DNA of 64,000 nt from Eopsaltria australis (lineage: Eukaryota > Chordata > Aves > Passeriformes > Petroicidae): the NCBI GenBank assembly GCA_034509425.1, contig JAVTVJ010000070.1:1240001-1304000 (forward strand), given 5' to 3'. Both the position numbers and the translations under genes were made by a program. Below the pieces are notes generated by a model, which saw only the letters and a list, made by a program, of their open reading frames with translations, did no database searches and was not told the origin of the DNA. Numbering within the stretch: the first letter of the stretch is position 1; each line of letters begins with the position of its first letter. Shown one piece after another: positions 14,362-24,700 of the stretch.

Positions 14362-14393
14362 TCTTTTTTTCTTTCTTTTTTTCTTTTCTTTTC

Positions 14394-14445
<52 letters not shown>
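14362..14445. repeat. Pyrimidine tract (TTTTC)n / poly-T
   Basis: An 84-bp run of T with interspersed C, ending in about 40 uninterrupted T residues. It lies about 170 bp upstream of the LTR at 14618. It could be the reverse-complemented tail of an old retroposon or an expanded microsatellite. Its length is likely polymorphic or uncertain in the assembly. Confidence 0.85.
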
Positions 14446-14449
<4 letters not shown>

Positions 14450-14617
14450 AAGAACCTTTAGAAATAGCCCTTTCTGTCAAAATTGTTAACATTTTCATTT
14501 TGGTCAGCTTGCTTCTTTTCTCTGTTCAGTGTATTCATGCACTGGAATAAAGGAGAAAATCTAATATATGTGTTATCTTTCCATTTGCAAAAGAGAACTA
14601 AAGCATATTAAGGACTG

Positions 14618-15707
14618 TGTTACTAGAGGTCTTTATTGGGTTTGTACAGCCAGGTTTTGGTCGCAGGGGAGCTACAGGAGCGGCTTCTGTGAGAAGCTCC
14701 CAGAAGCTTCCTCCATGTCCGGCAGAGGATGGGTGTGCTGCTGGTCAAAGCTGGGCCCATCAGAAATGGTGGTAACACCTCTGGGATAACAGATTTAAAC
14801 AAGAGAAAAAAAGTTATTGTACAGATGTGATTGTGGCCAGAGAAGAGCAGGGTGAGAATATGTGGGAGGAACAGTCCTGCAGACACCAAGGTCAGTGCAG
14901 AAGGAGGGGCAGGAGGTGCTCCAGGCACCAGAGCTGGGATTTCTCTGCAGCCCATGGTGAGGCAGCTGAGCCCCTGCAGCCCATAGGGATCCATGAGGGA
15001 TGCAGGGATCCACTGCAGCCCACGGAAGAGACCCATGGTGGAGCAGGTGGATGCCTGAGAGGAGGCTGTGACCGCATAGGAGGTCTGTGCTGGAGCAGGG
15101 TCCTGGCAGGGACCTGCAGACCCATGGAGAGAGGAGCCCACAGTGGTGCAGGTTTCCAGGTAGGACTTGTGACCCCATGGGGGACTCACACTGGAGCAGC
15201 CAGTCCTTGAAGGACTGCACCCCATGGAAGTGTGACCCATGTTACAGCAGTTTGTGGAGGAATGTTGTCTGTGGGATGGGCTCACATTGGAGAAATACAC
15301 GGAGAGCTGTCTCCTGTGGGAGGGACCCCGCACTGGAACAAGGAAAGGTCTCCTGTCTGAGCAGAGGCAGAAACGTGTGATGAAGTGATCAAAACCCCCC
15401 TTTCCTGTCTCCCTGAGACACTGGGGGAGGAGGTAGACCTGGAAAGGAGGGAAGGGTACAGCGAAGGTGCTTTTAAGGTCTTATTTTACTTCTCATTATC
15501 CTGCTCTGATTTTCTCAGCAATAAAATCAACTAATATCTCTAATTCGAGCCTATTTTGCCCTTGACAGTATTTGATGAGTGATCTCTCCTGGTCCTTATC
15601 TCAACTCACAAACCCTTTGTTATATTTTCTCTCCAGCTGGGGGAAGGGGGGTTGGGAGAAGTGGCTTTGGTGGGTGTCTGGCATTCAGTCAGCATGAACC
15701 CACTACA
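14618..15707 (+). mobile_element. Solo-type LTR of an ERVL-like endogenous retrovirus
   Basis: About 1.09 kb that resembles the long GC-rich LTRs of avian ERVL-type elements. It starts near TGTTAC and ends near CTACA, consistent with TG...CA ends. It carries degenerate internal repeats built on 'ctgcagcccatgg' and 'tggagcag', an AATAAA at 15520-15525 and the 'tggctttggtggg' region close to its 3' end. No gag, pol or env coding sequence flanks it and no second LTR is visible, so it is probably a solo LTR formed by recombination. I could not find a matching 5-bp target duplication. The ORFs of 60-236 codons across it, including the 236-codon minus-strand one, are by-products of its GC-rich repeats. 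Family assignment is from memory. Confidence 0.75.
15520..15525 (+). terminator. Poly(A) signal AATAAA inside the LTR
   Basis: The hexamer AATAAA lies in the 3' part of the LTR, in the position expected for the retroviral R-region polyadenylation signal. It is on the same strand as CLVS2 but upstream of it. It could end a read-through transcript coming from upstream. Whether it is active is unknown. Confidence 0.5.
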
Positions 15708-17189
15708 GGGTCACAGACAGGATATATTATGGATTTGATTTTGCCAGACACTGGATGCCTGCGGCTTGCCTTGCACCGAGTGAATTTAAGGCACTTGTCA
15801 CATGATCTACTCTTTTATTAGCTTAGTTGCAATGGAAAAGGCAGAGCAGAAGCATCAGAAATGGAAAATGATGGCAGGAAAAGTCTGGCAGTTTGTTCCA
15901 CAGGGGTGATGGAAACTGCTATTCTGAAAGGCTCTCTGTGGAGGTAATGTAGAGGAAGATAGTAACAAAAAAGGGAAATGAAGATTTCAGAATAATAGAA
16001 AATAATAAAAAAGTGCACAAACTATTTCTGGAGCAATAACTGTTCTAAGAAAAAGGTATCAACCCAGATGAATCACACCTACAAAAGGGGGATAATTTCA
16101 AGTCATTTTATCAGACAAAGAGAAATAAGCGTTTCTAGAGAGTGATTCAGCCCTTAGATAGATAGCATATCTCTCTCTCTTGTGAGACATCTCACATCAC
16201 ATCACGAAATTCAGATAGAACAAAGCTGGCACACAATGACTGGGCATTATTAGACAGGTCCTTCCAAAAGTTTCTCCTTTAGCTAGGACATTGGAAGTCT
16301 AGTCCCAACACAGGAAGGACTAGGGTTTCTCTCCACCTTTCCAGTCAACCACATTTGCAGACATTTTGAGATCCAGCAGCTATGAAGAAATAGGTCAAAT
16401 TTGACCCTTACCTGGCACAAAGAAGGGATCTGATGAAGAGCTGCAAACCCATATAAAATCCAGTAAACCCAAAAAACCACTCCAGCCTCCAAAAGAAGGA
16501 CGATTTTGCTACCTAAGCATTGCTCACTGCTTAGACCTTGCTCATTGCAGAGGGCTTCCTTCTGCTGCCAAGCACCTGGTGGTGGCCTGCAGACCATGCA
16601 GGCTGTCACTGAAATGTTTCTGTGAGCCCCCCTATTTGTCTGAGAACCCACCCTATACTTTGTTCTGGTGTATTCCCTACATATACTCTCAGTGACCTCA
16701 GTGCCTTCTCAGTAATTCAGCTTGTGTGCTCTGACTTTGTCACCTTGGGAAAGGAGCCAAATGCAGTACCAGCACTGCCCTTCCCATAGGAAGGAGGAGG
16801 AGGAGGTACATGTTACAGGCTTTCCCATGCTTGCCGTGTCTTTTGTATAAGCTTGATTTTCGCAAGTGTATTTGCATTGGGAAGGTCCAATCCTACAAAG
16901 GTCAAACGCTTTTCGATGGTAACTTTTCCCCAGAAGAGACTGCAGCATCAAACTTCCTGCATGAAAAAAGATATCTTTCCTCACTGAAATATTCTGCACA
17001 TAGAAGCAAGATATTTTTGCCCTTTGCAACATAATGCGACTAAAGACACGCCGCCTCCAACACGAGGCCACAAAAGAGGGCTGCTTTATTTTATTCCCAG
17101 AGTTTTAAGCTCACAATGCTTCATGTTAGGAAATTCAGTCAGTCACAAGAGAGGATCCCTCAGAAAACCACCGCTTGATGAACAACATC
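15708..17189. other. Proximal upstream DNA of CLVS2, no gene recognised
   Basis: About 1.5 kb between the LTR and the CpG island. ORFs of 120-122 codons on the minus strand (16283-16651 and 16709-17071) lack recognisable domains and overlap ORFs on the other strand. A short (CT)n stretch occurs near 16170 and a GAGGAG-rich stretch near 16795. Base composition rises towards the CpG island from about 17150. Confidence 0.5.
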
Positions 17190-17457
17190 TCGCTACTATC
17201 ACGACCCCGAGGTCGGACGCTCGGTCCGACTCCCGCGGGATGCTCCGTGGAGGCTCACGCGTGGTCCCACTGCCTCGTAGCCCCCCGGCCCCCGCCCCGC
17301 ACCGGGCCACCACCATCTTCTTCCGCGCAGCCCCGGCGCCAGCGGCATCGGTGCGGCTCCGCAAGCGCCCCCTCCTCGGCCGCCGGGAGCCCCGCACCCG
17401 CACCCGCGGCTGCGCTGCGCTCTCTGCGAGGGGAGCGGCGGAGCGCGCCCGCCCTGC

Positions 17458-17513
17458 GTTACCTCCGCTCCCTCCGCTCCCTCCGCTACCTCCGCTACCT
17501 CCGCTACCTCCAC
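17458..17513. repeat. 9-bp minisatellite CTCCGCTAC/CTCCGCTCC
   Basis: About six tandem copies of a 9-bp unit, with variants ending in TAC or TCC, lie inside the CpG island about 0.9 kb upstream of the CLVS2 start codon. Because the unit is a multiple of three, it produces runs of Pro-Pro-Leu or Glu-Val-Ala in translated frames, which explains the apparent low-complexity proteins there. Confidence 0.85.
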
Positions 17514-17798
17514 GGCCGGGGGCGCAGCGCGGCGGGCGCGCGCCCGAGCGGGAGCGCGCGCAAGGCGGGGCCGCGCAGCAGGCAGCCCCGCGCCGGCTGG
17601 TGCCGTGTGCGAGCCGGGGCGTGGAGCGGAGGAGGGCGCGGGAGGGGGGGACGAGCATCCTCCAGGCCGAGGCTCCGCTTGGCTTTCCGAGCTCCGCGCC
17701 GGCGAGCGGGAGGCGCTTCGGCAGCAGTACCGGCCAAGTACCTGCGGATCGGTTTTCCTCCTCCTCGCTGGCTTTTTTTAGTTTGGTGGTGGTTGTGC

Positions 17799-17836
17799 TT
17801 TTTTTTTTTTTTTTCTTAACCCTCCCTCAAATCCAG
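17799..17836 (+). promoter_or_regulatory. Candidate splice acceptor in the 5' leader
   Basis: T16 (17799-17814), then 'cttaaccctccctcaaatccag' in pieces, ending with AG at 17835-17836. The long polypyrimidine tract, a CTTAAC-like branch site and the CAG fit a 3' splice site. Mammalian CLVS2 has, as I recall, a non-coding first exon, so an untranslated exon may begin at 17837 or earlier in the region. I did not find a convincing partner donor nearby upstream. It could equally be a simple T tract in the promoter. Confidence 0.35.
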
Positions 17837-17877
17837 GGAGACGCTTCTGAAGCGGGGAGAGAGCTGATCTTACGTAA

Positions 17878-17958
17878 ATGGTGCTGCTCCGGGGAGGGCA
17901 TCTCCCCTGCCAGCCCCGGGCCAGGGGAGCATCCCCGGGCGCCGTTCGTCCTGCCTAG
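17878..17958 (+). promoter_or_regulatory. Upstream ORF 1 in the putative CLVS2 leader (26 codons)
   Basis: ATG at 17878 in the context 'taaATGg' (A at -3, G at +4, a favourable context) opens 26 codons and ends at TAG 17956-17958. If the leader begins upstream of this point, ribosomes would meet this ORF about 530 nt before the main start. It does not overlap the CLVS2 CDS. The peptide resembles nothing known to me, and an effect on translation is inferred only. Confidence 0.35.
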
Positions 17959-18102
17959 CGACCGGGCTCCTCGCTGCCGCTGCCGCCCTGCCCGAGATCC
18001 GCACCGGCAGCGGCACCGGCGGGGGCGGGCGGTGAGCAGCAGCCCGCAGCCCGCAGCCCCGTCCCCGGCGGGTTTCGGCGCCTCCGCGGACCGGCTGCGG
18101 GG

Positions 18103-18156
18103 ATGATGCGGCGCGTCGGACCCCGCGGCGGGGAGGGCGCTATGTCAGAGAGATAA
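18103..18156 (+). promoter_or_regulatory. Upstream ORF 2 in the putative CLVS2 leader (17 codons)
   Basis: Two adjacent in-frame ATGs (18103 and 18106), with a third at 18142, share one stop, TAA at 18154-18156. No further ATG occurs between this uORF and the CLVS2 ATG at 18407, so a ribosome that terminates here has 250 nt in which to re-initiate. The leader extent is not known from sequence, so presence in the mRNA is an assumption. Confidence 0.4.
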
Positions 18157-18261
18157 CGCGCCTCTGCCAGCAGCCCGGGGGCAGTCTCGGTGCCAGCCCC
18201 CCCCGGGACCCGGCTGCCTGCGAGCCGCTCGCAGCTCGGCGGACGGACTGGCCGCGGCGGC

Positions 18262-18302
18262 GGGGCCGGGGAGCGGCGGGGCGAGGCCCGGCGGGGCGGG
18301 GG
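18262..18302 (+). promoter_or_regulatory. Potential G-quadruplex in the 5' leader
   Basis: The coding strand has runs of four or more G at 18262-18265, 18268-18271, 18278-18281, 18293-18296 and 18298-18302, with loops of 1 to 11 nt. It lies 105-145 nt upstream of the start codon and would be in the mRNA leader. Such elements can impede scanning or act at promoter DNA; no such role is shown here. Confidence 0.5.
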
Positions 18303-18406
18303 AGCGGCGGCCGGCCGTGCCGGGGCACCCCACCTCCGGGGGGCAAGCGGCTGGGAGGCTGAGGAGCGCAGGCAGCGGAGCCGGGGAGGAGGAGGAGGGC
18401 AGCGCC

Positions 18407-18795
18407 ATGACTCATTTGCAGGCAGGTCTCTCCCCGGAGACTCTGGAGAAAGCCCGGCTGGAGCTGAACGAGAACCCCGACACCTTGCACCAGGACATCC
18501 AGGAGGTGCGGGACATGGTCATCACCCGGCCGGACATCGGCTTCCTCCGCACCGACGATGCCTTCATCCTGCGGTTTCTGCGGGCCAGGAAGTTTCAGCA
18601 CTTCGAGGCGTTTCGCCTCCTGGCCCAATACTTTGAATATCGCCAGCAGAACCTGGACATGTTTAAAAGCTTCAAGGCCACAGACCCGGGCATCAAGCAA
18701 GCGCTGAAGGATGGTTTTCCCGGAGGGCTGGCCAACCTGGACCACTACGGCAGGAAGATCCTCGTCCTTTTTGCTGCCAACTGGGACCAGAGCAG
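18407..18795 (+). CDS. CLVS2 coding exon 1 (residues 1-129 plus two bases of codon 130)
   Basis: Starts at ATG 18407 in context 'gccATGa' (G at -3). An in-frame GTG at 18317 could extend the frame by 30 codons, but these are GC-rich, unlike the family, and no upstream in-frame ATG exists. The exon encodes the N-terminal CRAL-TRIO_N helical region, including the hallmark [11 protein letters not shown] segment (about residues 54-64) and LLAQYFEYR, and enters the lipid-binding domain with [19 protein letters not shown]. The donor is AGCAG|GTAAAA at 18796. The split codon AG|G gives Arg130 with the next exon. Retaining the intron would give AGG TAA, an immediate stop. Confidence 0.97.
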
Positions 18796-21700
18796 GTAAA
18801 AGCAGAGCCACTCGCCCACCTCAGCCCCTTCTCCCCCCGGGCAATGCGTGGGAAAGCCGTGCCAGAGCAGAGGGAGAGAGGGTGGGCAGCAGGGACACAC
18901 CCGGCGCTGCCCACAGGGGGCTGGGCAGCAGCCTGGAAGGCAGAGGGAGAGAAGAAAGAAGAAATACGTTTTGTGGCTTAGGGACCTTTCAACCAGCTCA
19001 TCCTTTGGGATGTGAATTTTGGGAGACACGTAGACACTGTTGGAGTGCTCTTCTCAACTGCCTGCTAGGAGGTTTACACCCTCCTGCCTCCCCTCAGCCG
19101 GAGTGAGCTGGCACGTAGGTGATGTGCTTATCCCCCAGACAAAGGCTGGTTGCACTCTCGGCTGGTCTTTCTGCTTCAGCACACGCAGAGCTGCTCAGGT
19201 GCCACGGGAGAAAGTGGGAGATGCTGTGTGAGAACAGGAGTATCCATCACGGCTTTTGAGCTGAAAAGTTTGCCTGTGCAGGAAGCTGAGACTCTGAATC
19301 CTTTCCCTCAGCTAGAGAAAGCTCTTCCTGAGCCACCTGGAAATGCCAGGATGGAAGTTGCTGTAACCACTTCTTTTTCCACTCATGCTGCTCCAATTGT
19401 CAATTATTTGCATAATAAAATCCAAGCACGCAAAACTTAGGTAGAAAATTGAAGAGTAATCTCTAGAAGAGTTTCTGATCCTTTTTTTTTGGGACTACTC
19501 TAGCCTGAAGATGACTTAGTAGGGTGACCCAAGAGTTGTCTCTCATCAAGGCCCTTTTTAGCAATTGGCTTGATATTATGTGACACTGTTTGTTTATTCT
19601 AAATACCTTGTGGGGTGTCACACTCAGTTGCTCCTGCAATATAAAATGATATCCACAAAAATGGCTTGATTTCAGTGCATTTAAACTCTCTAAAACCTGC
19701 TTCTGTGAGCACTGCATTGTTTTCTTTGACTCCCAACCTGAGTGCAGGTTTAGGATCTGAAGCACTTCTTAGTGAGGAAACTTAGAATCTTGTGAGTTGC
19801 CATCCTTATTGACATCGACATCGTGCTGAGTGCTCAGTGCATATAGCTCAGCTACTTTGAAACTTTTGGGGGAGAACAGTGGGCAGTGTGGATAGAAAGG
19901 ACAAAATTTGTGGGAGAGGCATGTTTAAGTTTGCCCTTTAGGTGTTTGTTTAGCTGTCCTCTTGCGGGCTGTGTGGATTGCTGTCACAGGGAGCATTCCC
20001 ACAGCTCCCTGCAGTGGTTGGTGTTACAGCTATGGACGGGTCTCTGTCCAGAGGGATGCTGGCCCACCTTGGCTTTCCTCTCCTTCAGAAATGGCAACCA
20101 CACCTGCACTGTCTGTGGGAGAAGTTTCCTGTCCCTCATTAACCCAAGAATCAAGTCTAGGGACTAGGAGAAAGCTGTCTGGCACAAATCAAAACTGCCC
20201 ACAGCCAGGATAACCACTTAGAAAGGGTGGATGAATATATGCAGGGCCGGGTCTAGCATCCTCTTTCTGCTTTGCTTTTCTAGCAGATGGAGCAAAAAAG
20301 CTGAGTGAGGAGCAGTGGTGATGAGGCTAAGGACTCTCTGAGTGTGTTTCCTTTCCCGCATAAGGACCTCCCTTGTTTCCCACATAAAGACCAGATCAAC
20401 TTTTAATTTTTAAAAATTACTCCACAAACTCTTAAAAATCCCTGAAGGAAGAGTTAGCAAAGAAACGGATGTTTAGGACTTTAATTGAGTTGTATGTCTA
20501 TGATGAAGAAGCTCCCTTGTTAAAGGTAGTGTGACCTACTATATACTGTTGTTTCTTATTAGTGAAAAAATCCCAAAGCTTTGTGTGACACTTGTCATAT
20601 TACTTCACTTGATCATAGTCAAAAGACTACCAAGAATTCAAGTGCAGAGATAAAGTGGCATTTAAAATAATAATTGCCATGTGGACAGAATAGGTTTATT
20701 TTCTTCTTGGTGTCGCATAGGCTGATATTTGAAGTACATGAGCTCAGCTGACACAGCAATAAATTTATTGTGGTTTTTTTCATGAACTCCTATTGGTATG
20801 ATTAATATTACTTATGCTATGACAGCAGAGTGGCTGGGGTACACTAGAGTACTTAATGGACGTGTTTGCAATTGGATGCCTACAGCTTTTGAGCACTGCA
20901 TGCCCACGGCACGCCTCTCCTCCAGAGTGGGGGATTTGTTTTCACACAGACCACTCAGACAAAGCGGAGAGAGCTGAAGACCAGCTGTGGGGAGTGGCTT
21001 GCTCCAAGGCACGTGACAAGTCAGTGACACATCTGGGAATGGAGCTGGGTCACTTTCTTTTCTAATTAGTTTAGTGCCTTCCATTATCTGATGCTCAGTG
21101 GCTGAACCTGGGGAGCATTGTGGAGCTTATGCCCGGGCTGCTATGCAATATGTCTCAAGCTTATGCCTTAACTGACTTGAGGTCTTGCAGTACATAACCC
21201 AGTGTTCCTCTTGCAGCAGCAATGGGAGGATTACTTATGAAGCCTGTCTTGTCACACCCTCTTTGTATGCTTCATAAACTGAGTTAATAGAACACAGCAA
21301 GCCTCCACATTTGTCATATATGTGCAGCTTATTATGGTCAGGATGTAACCATTAGAAATAAAAAGTTCCAATTTGTTATTTAAATGAATAGCAGACATAC
21401 TAGAGACGATTTATATAGCACTGTCAGCCTATGATTTACATAGTTCCAATTAGAAAGAAAAGTGTGGGAGGCAAAAAAATCCTATGGTAAAACAAGCCTG
21501 TGTACTAGATGTTAAATCATTAAATTAAAGCAGGGCCTGAAAACTGCACCAGATGTCCTGCCATCTGAATAACCCAATCAGACATGCATTTAAAACAAAC
21601 TAACAAAAAAGGGAAAGGTGAAAGATAATGTGCTAAGTAGCCCAGCAGCTTTTCAGTGTGACCCAGCCTAACTTTCCACCCTGTCTGTACAATGGGGAAA

Positions 21701-24700
21701 ATGAAGATCAGTGGTATTCCTGCCAGGAAGCTGGCTAGCACTCAGGGAGGGGTCAACCTTCCCTATTAGCTTCCAGATTGTTGATTCTTAACTACATTTG
21801 GCTTGTAGGTGTCTACATGTGTTTGAAGACTCCCTTTTTCTTAATGTGTCCAGCTGGTGAAGTTTTTTTCAGTTAATAGTGCAGTTAACTTCAGCTCTCA
21901 GCTGCAAGGGATCTGTTATTGTGCATGGTCTTCTGTATGCTTCCTGGCACCTGGACACACATTCCCCAAGAATATCAGTCTATTTTGATGCTGTGTGTTT
22001 GAAACCTTTCCAGTATTAATTATCTCAGGTTTTTCCCTAGAAAGTGCATTAGAAGAGTGCAGTGATACCTTGTTCTGGCAGTGTCACAGTGACCCAGTCA
22101 GCTCACACCATCCTCAGTGAATATGGAAATCCTCTGCACTCATTTACGGCTAGCTCTGCTGTTGCATCAGACAATTTACAGCAGGGCAAAGACGGACTCC
22201 ACGGGTTTGCTTTCAAAACTAGGCTTTCATGTGCACAAGTGCTAGAAACTTTTCCTCCTGTTAAATAAAAATTTAACTTCTGTAGCTATGAGGAGGCTGG
22301 TCTGCTCCTCAGCTCACGATAAACAACAGGCAAGATGGCAAGGTATTTTTCAAGCTCTGATGGAGGCAGTATGACAGAATAAATAGCAATGCTAACAGTA
22401 GTAACATATTAATAGTACAAAAAAACTGTTTAGAAGAGTCGGTTTTTGTTTCAAAGCTGTATCTTCCAAATAATAGCTGTTAACTAGTGTAAACACTGTC
22501 ATTTTTCTACAGTTACTCCTGCTGACTGATGCTGTTTTATTATTTCCTAGTTTTCCCCCAGGTATCCCTGTCTGCCTATCATCACCTGTATTTAGACTGT
22601 AGGGGTTTTGGCTAGGGAACTTTCTGATCAATGTAAAATTTAGATCAGCTGAATCTTCATCTGTGGCTGTGACTGTTAGACGCTGGGCATAATGAATGGA
22701 ATTAAATCTAAATCTAAAGCTAATCTGGTAAAATATTTGGAACTATTTCTGTTTTTTCTTTGCATTTTTTTGTAGCAGTGGTGGTGCTTTTTTTTTTTTA
22801 GAATAAAGTATCCTTGGGGCTTGCTGCCACTATTTAAGCAGAATAGCCATGAGAGAACTTTCAATCCCCCATCTTTTTGGCATTCAAATCTGTATCCAGA
22901 CTGACAAACCAAGGAGATATGAGGCATCATTTCAAAGTACTCCTTTGTGTATCTTGAGGGCTCTTGTTTTGCTGAAATTCTAAAAATATTGAGTCAGCGA
23001 TGGGATGATGGCTCTGAGACATGACCAGCTTTCTCTTTTAAAACACAGTGGCATTTCACAGAAGCCTTTTCTTGTCCAAATGGGGGTGAGCTTAAAATAC
23101 AGGCTGTGTATTCTTTATGTGTTTGGGACCTTCAAGAGACATATGGCCCAAATTCAAGAAAAGCAGACTTACCCTTTATCTCTTCTAGTTCACAACCTGA
23201 GAGGCAGATTCATACCATTCAGTCTTAATTCTCAAAATTACTTCAAATTTCTTTCTTGTAGGGAGGAGATGACAAATAGCCATAGAGATGGTAGGGCAAC
23301 TCTGCTAAATCAGATTATCTGTCATTCAGGGCAAAAGTTGAACTGATGGAACCAGAATCTGGTTAAACAGATGATATGGTTGATGCCACTCATCATCAAG
23401 AACATAAAGTATTGAAAACAGCTGACACAGCTGAATTTGACATGAGACATCTGTACCCTGCATTCTCCCTGTCTCTTTATGTTGGTTTGGTGGAGATCAC
23501 AGTGGATGCATACAAGAGGATGCATAAACCACATAACTGAGAGGTAAAGGTTAAAGATCCTGGTGAAGTGTTACCAAGAGTTGATAGCCATGTCTGCCAG
23601 ACTGTTCTCCCCAGAAATCCTTGAAAATATGTTGAATCTCTTCAAGTCCCACAATCAAAATCTCATGTATCTTTTCTTTTTTTGTAAAGGGGAAATTGCT
23701 GTCATTGTTAAATTGTAAGAGAGTGGGATGCTCAGTAAATTGTTTGAGATCTTCTGTTTTTGACAAATAAAGACCCCAGTGAGGCATTTCCCTCGAAAGC
23801 TCTGTCACTGTTGAGATAGAAATGGTAGCCATCCCAAACCATTTGAAAGAATCACTGTCAGTGTGGTTGTTAACTTGTCACGCTTTCCCAGGCTCTATTG
23901 CTTTAAAGTCAGTCTGAATAAAAAATTTCAAGAGGTAGTGGTGTGTCTTGCACACCAGTCCCTGCTTCAGTCAGTCTCGAGCTAGGACTCACATAAAAAG
24001 GGAATATTAAAGTGTGCATTATGTGTGTGATAACATATTTCCAGCATTTGTTACTCAGATTAATAACTGGACTAAAAAACCTGTACAAGTTTTCCATTGA
24101 ATTAAGAATGGTTCTATAAATAGAAGGCATTAAATACATTTAAATTAACTGTGAGTTCTTGATTATCCTAGCAATTAGTAATATCTTGCTAGCTACAATA
24201 TGTCCCATAAGAGTCTGTTTAAACAAGTGAAGGCACTGTATTTAGCCATAAATAAAGTTGGATTTATTTATTCACAGTCTAACTTCAAGCTAGTAATTGG
24301 ACCCAGCACACCCTACATACTTGACAGCACTGGGCAGTCATTGGAAAGCTTGTGCCAGGGCAAAATGAGTGGCTTGCTGTTCCCTAATTACACGTTTTTA
24401 CTTAGCACAAATTGGTAAGAATAAAGCAGTACCATCTTCCCCTCAGATACCATAGTCTCTTCAGATTTAAGGCTAATATTTTGGTTTTTTTCTTTTTCCT
24501 TCAAAGTAGAAAGGCAGTTAAAGCTGTCTTGGACCAAATTTATTTCATACTCACTAGCTTCTCCTGTTTTTCTCACTTTTGACTGGTCATATTTCTGTAT
24601 TGGTATGGAAAGTAATTTCAGTGTGGAATAAAAGTTTCAGCAACAAAATCCAGAGTAATTTTTCACAACTTCCTTTTACATAGGATTTTGATTTCCCTAA

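Larger units (their letters stand above)
17190..18800 (+). promoter_or_regulatory. CpG island covering the CLVS2 promoter, leader and first coding exon
   Basis: The composition switches abruptly from AT-rich flanks to dense G+C with very frequent CpG, and back again just after the exon-1 donor at 18796. The island ends with the CLVS2 start codon and first coding exon, the usual layout of a vertebrate CpG-island promoter. No convincing TATA box was identified, so dispersed initiation is likely. The exact transcription start cannot be read from sequence. Long GC-rich ORFs on both strands (up to 360 codons) are compositional artefacts. A divergent transcript on the minus strand is possible but unsupported. 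Confidence 0.85.

Noticed and set aside
14623..15333. 236-codon minus-strand ORF, plus nested ORFs on both strands
   Set aside because: It lies entirely inside the ERVL-like LTR, whose GC-rich degenerate repeats keep several frames open. No conserved domain, and LTRs of this type do not encode such a protein.
17024..18106. 360-codon plus-strand ORF and 171-214 codon ORFs in other frames
   Set aside because: They span the CpG island and its minisatellite; the proteins are Pro/Arg/Ala-rich low complexity, open in many frames at once, and share no homology with clavesin or any family I know.
18317..18406. In-frame 30-codon N-terminal extension of CLVS2 from GTG 18317
   Set aside because: There is no in-frame upstream ATG, the extension is GC-driven and unlike the family, and the ATG at 18407 gives the expected MTHLQAG start.
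18407..18795. Identity as CLVS1 (clavesin-1)
   Set aside because: CLVS1 has a longer N-terminus and different residues at several places (for example NSFTDIL instead of YTLVDIL, as recalled). All four exons match CLVS2 better.
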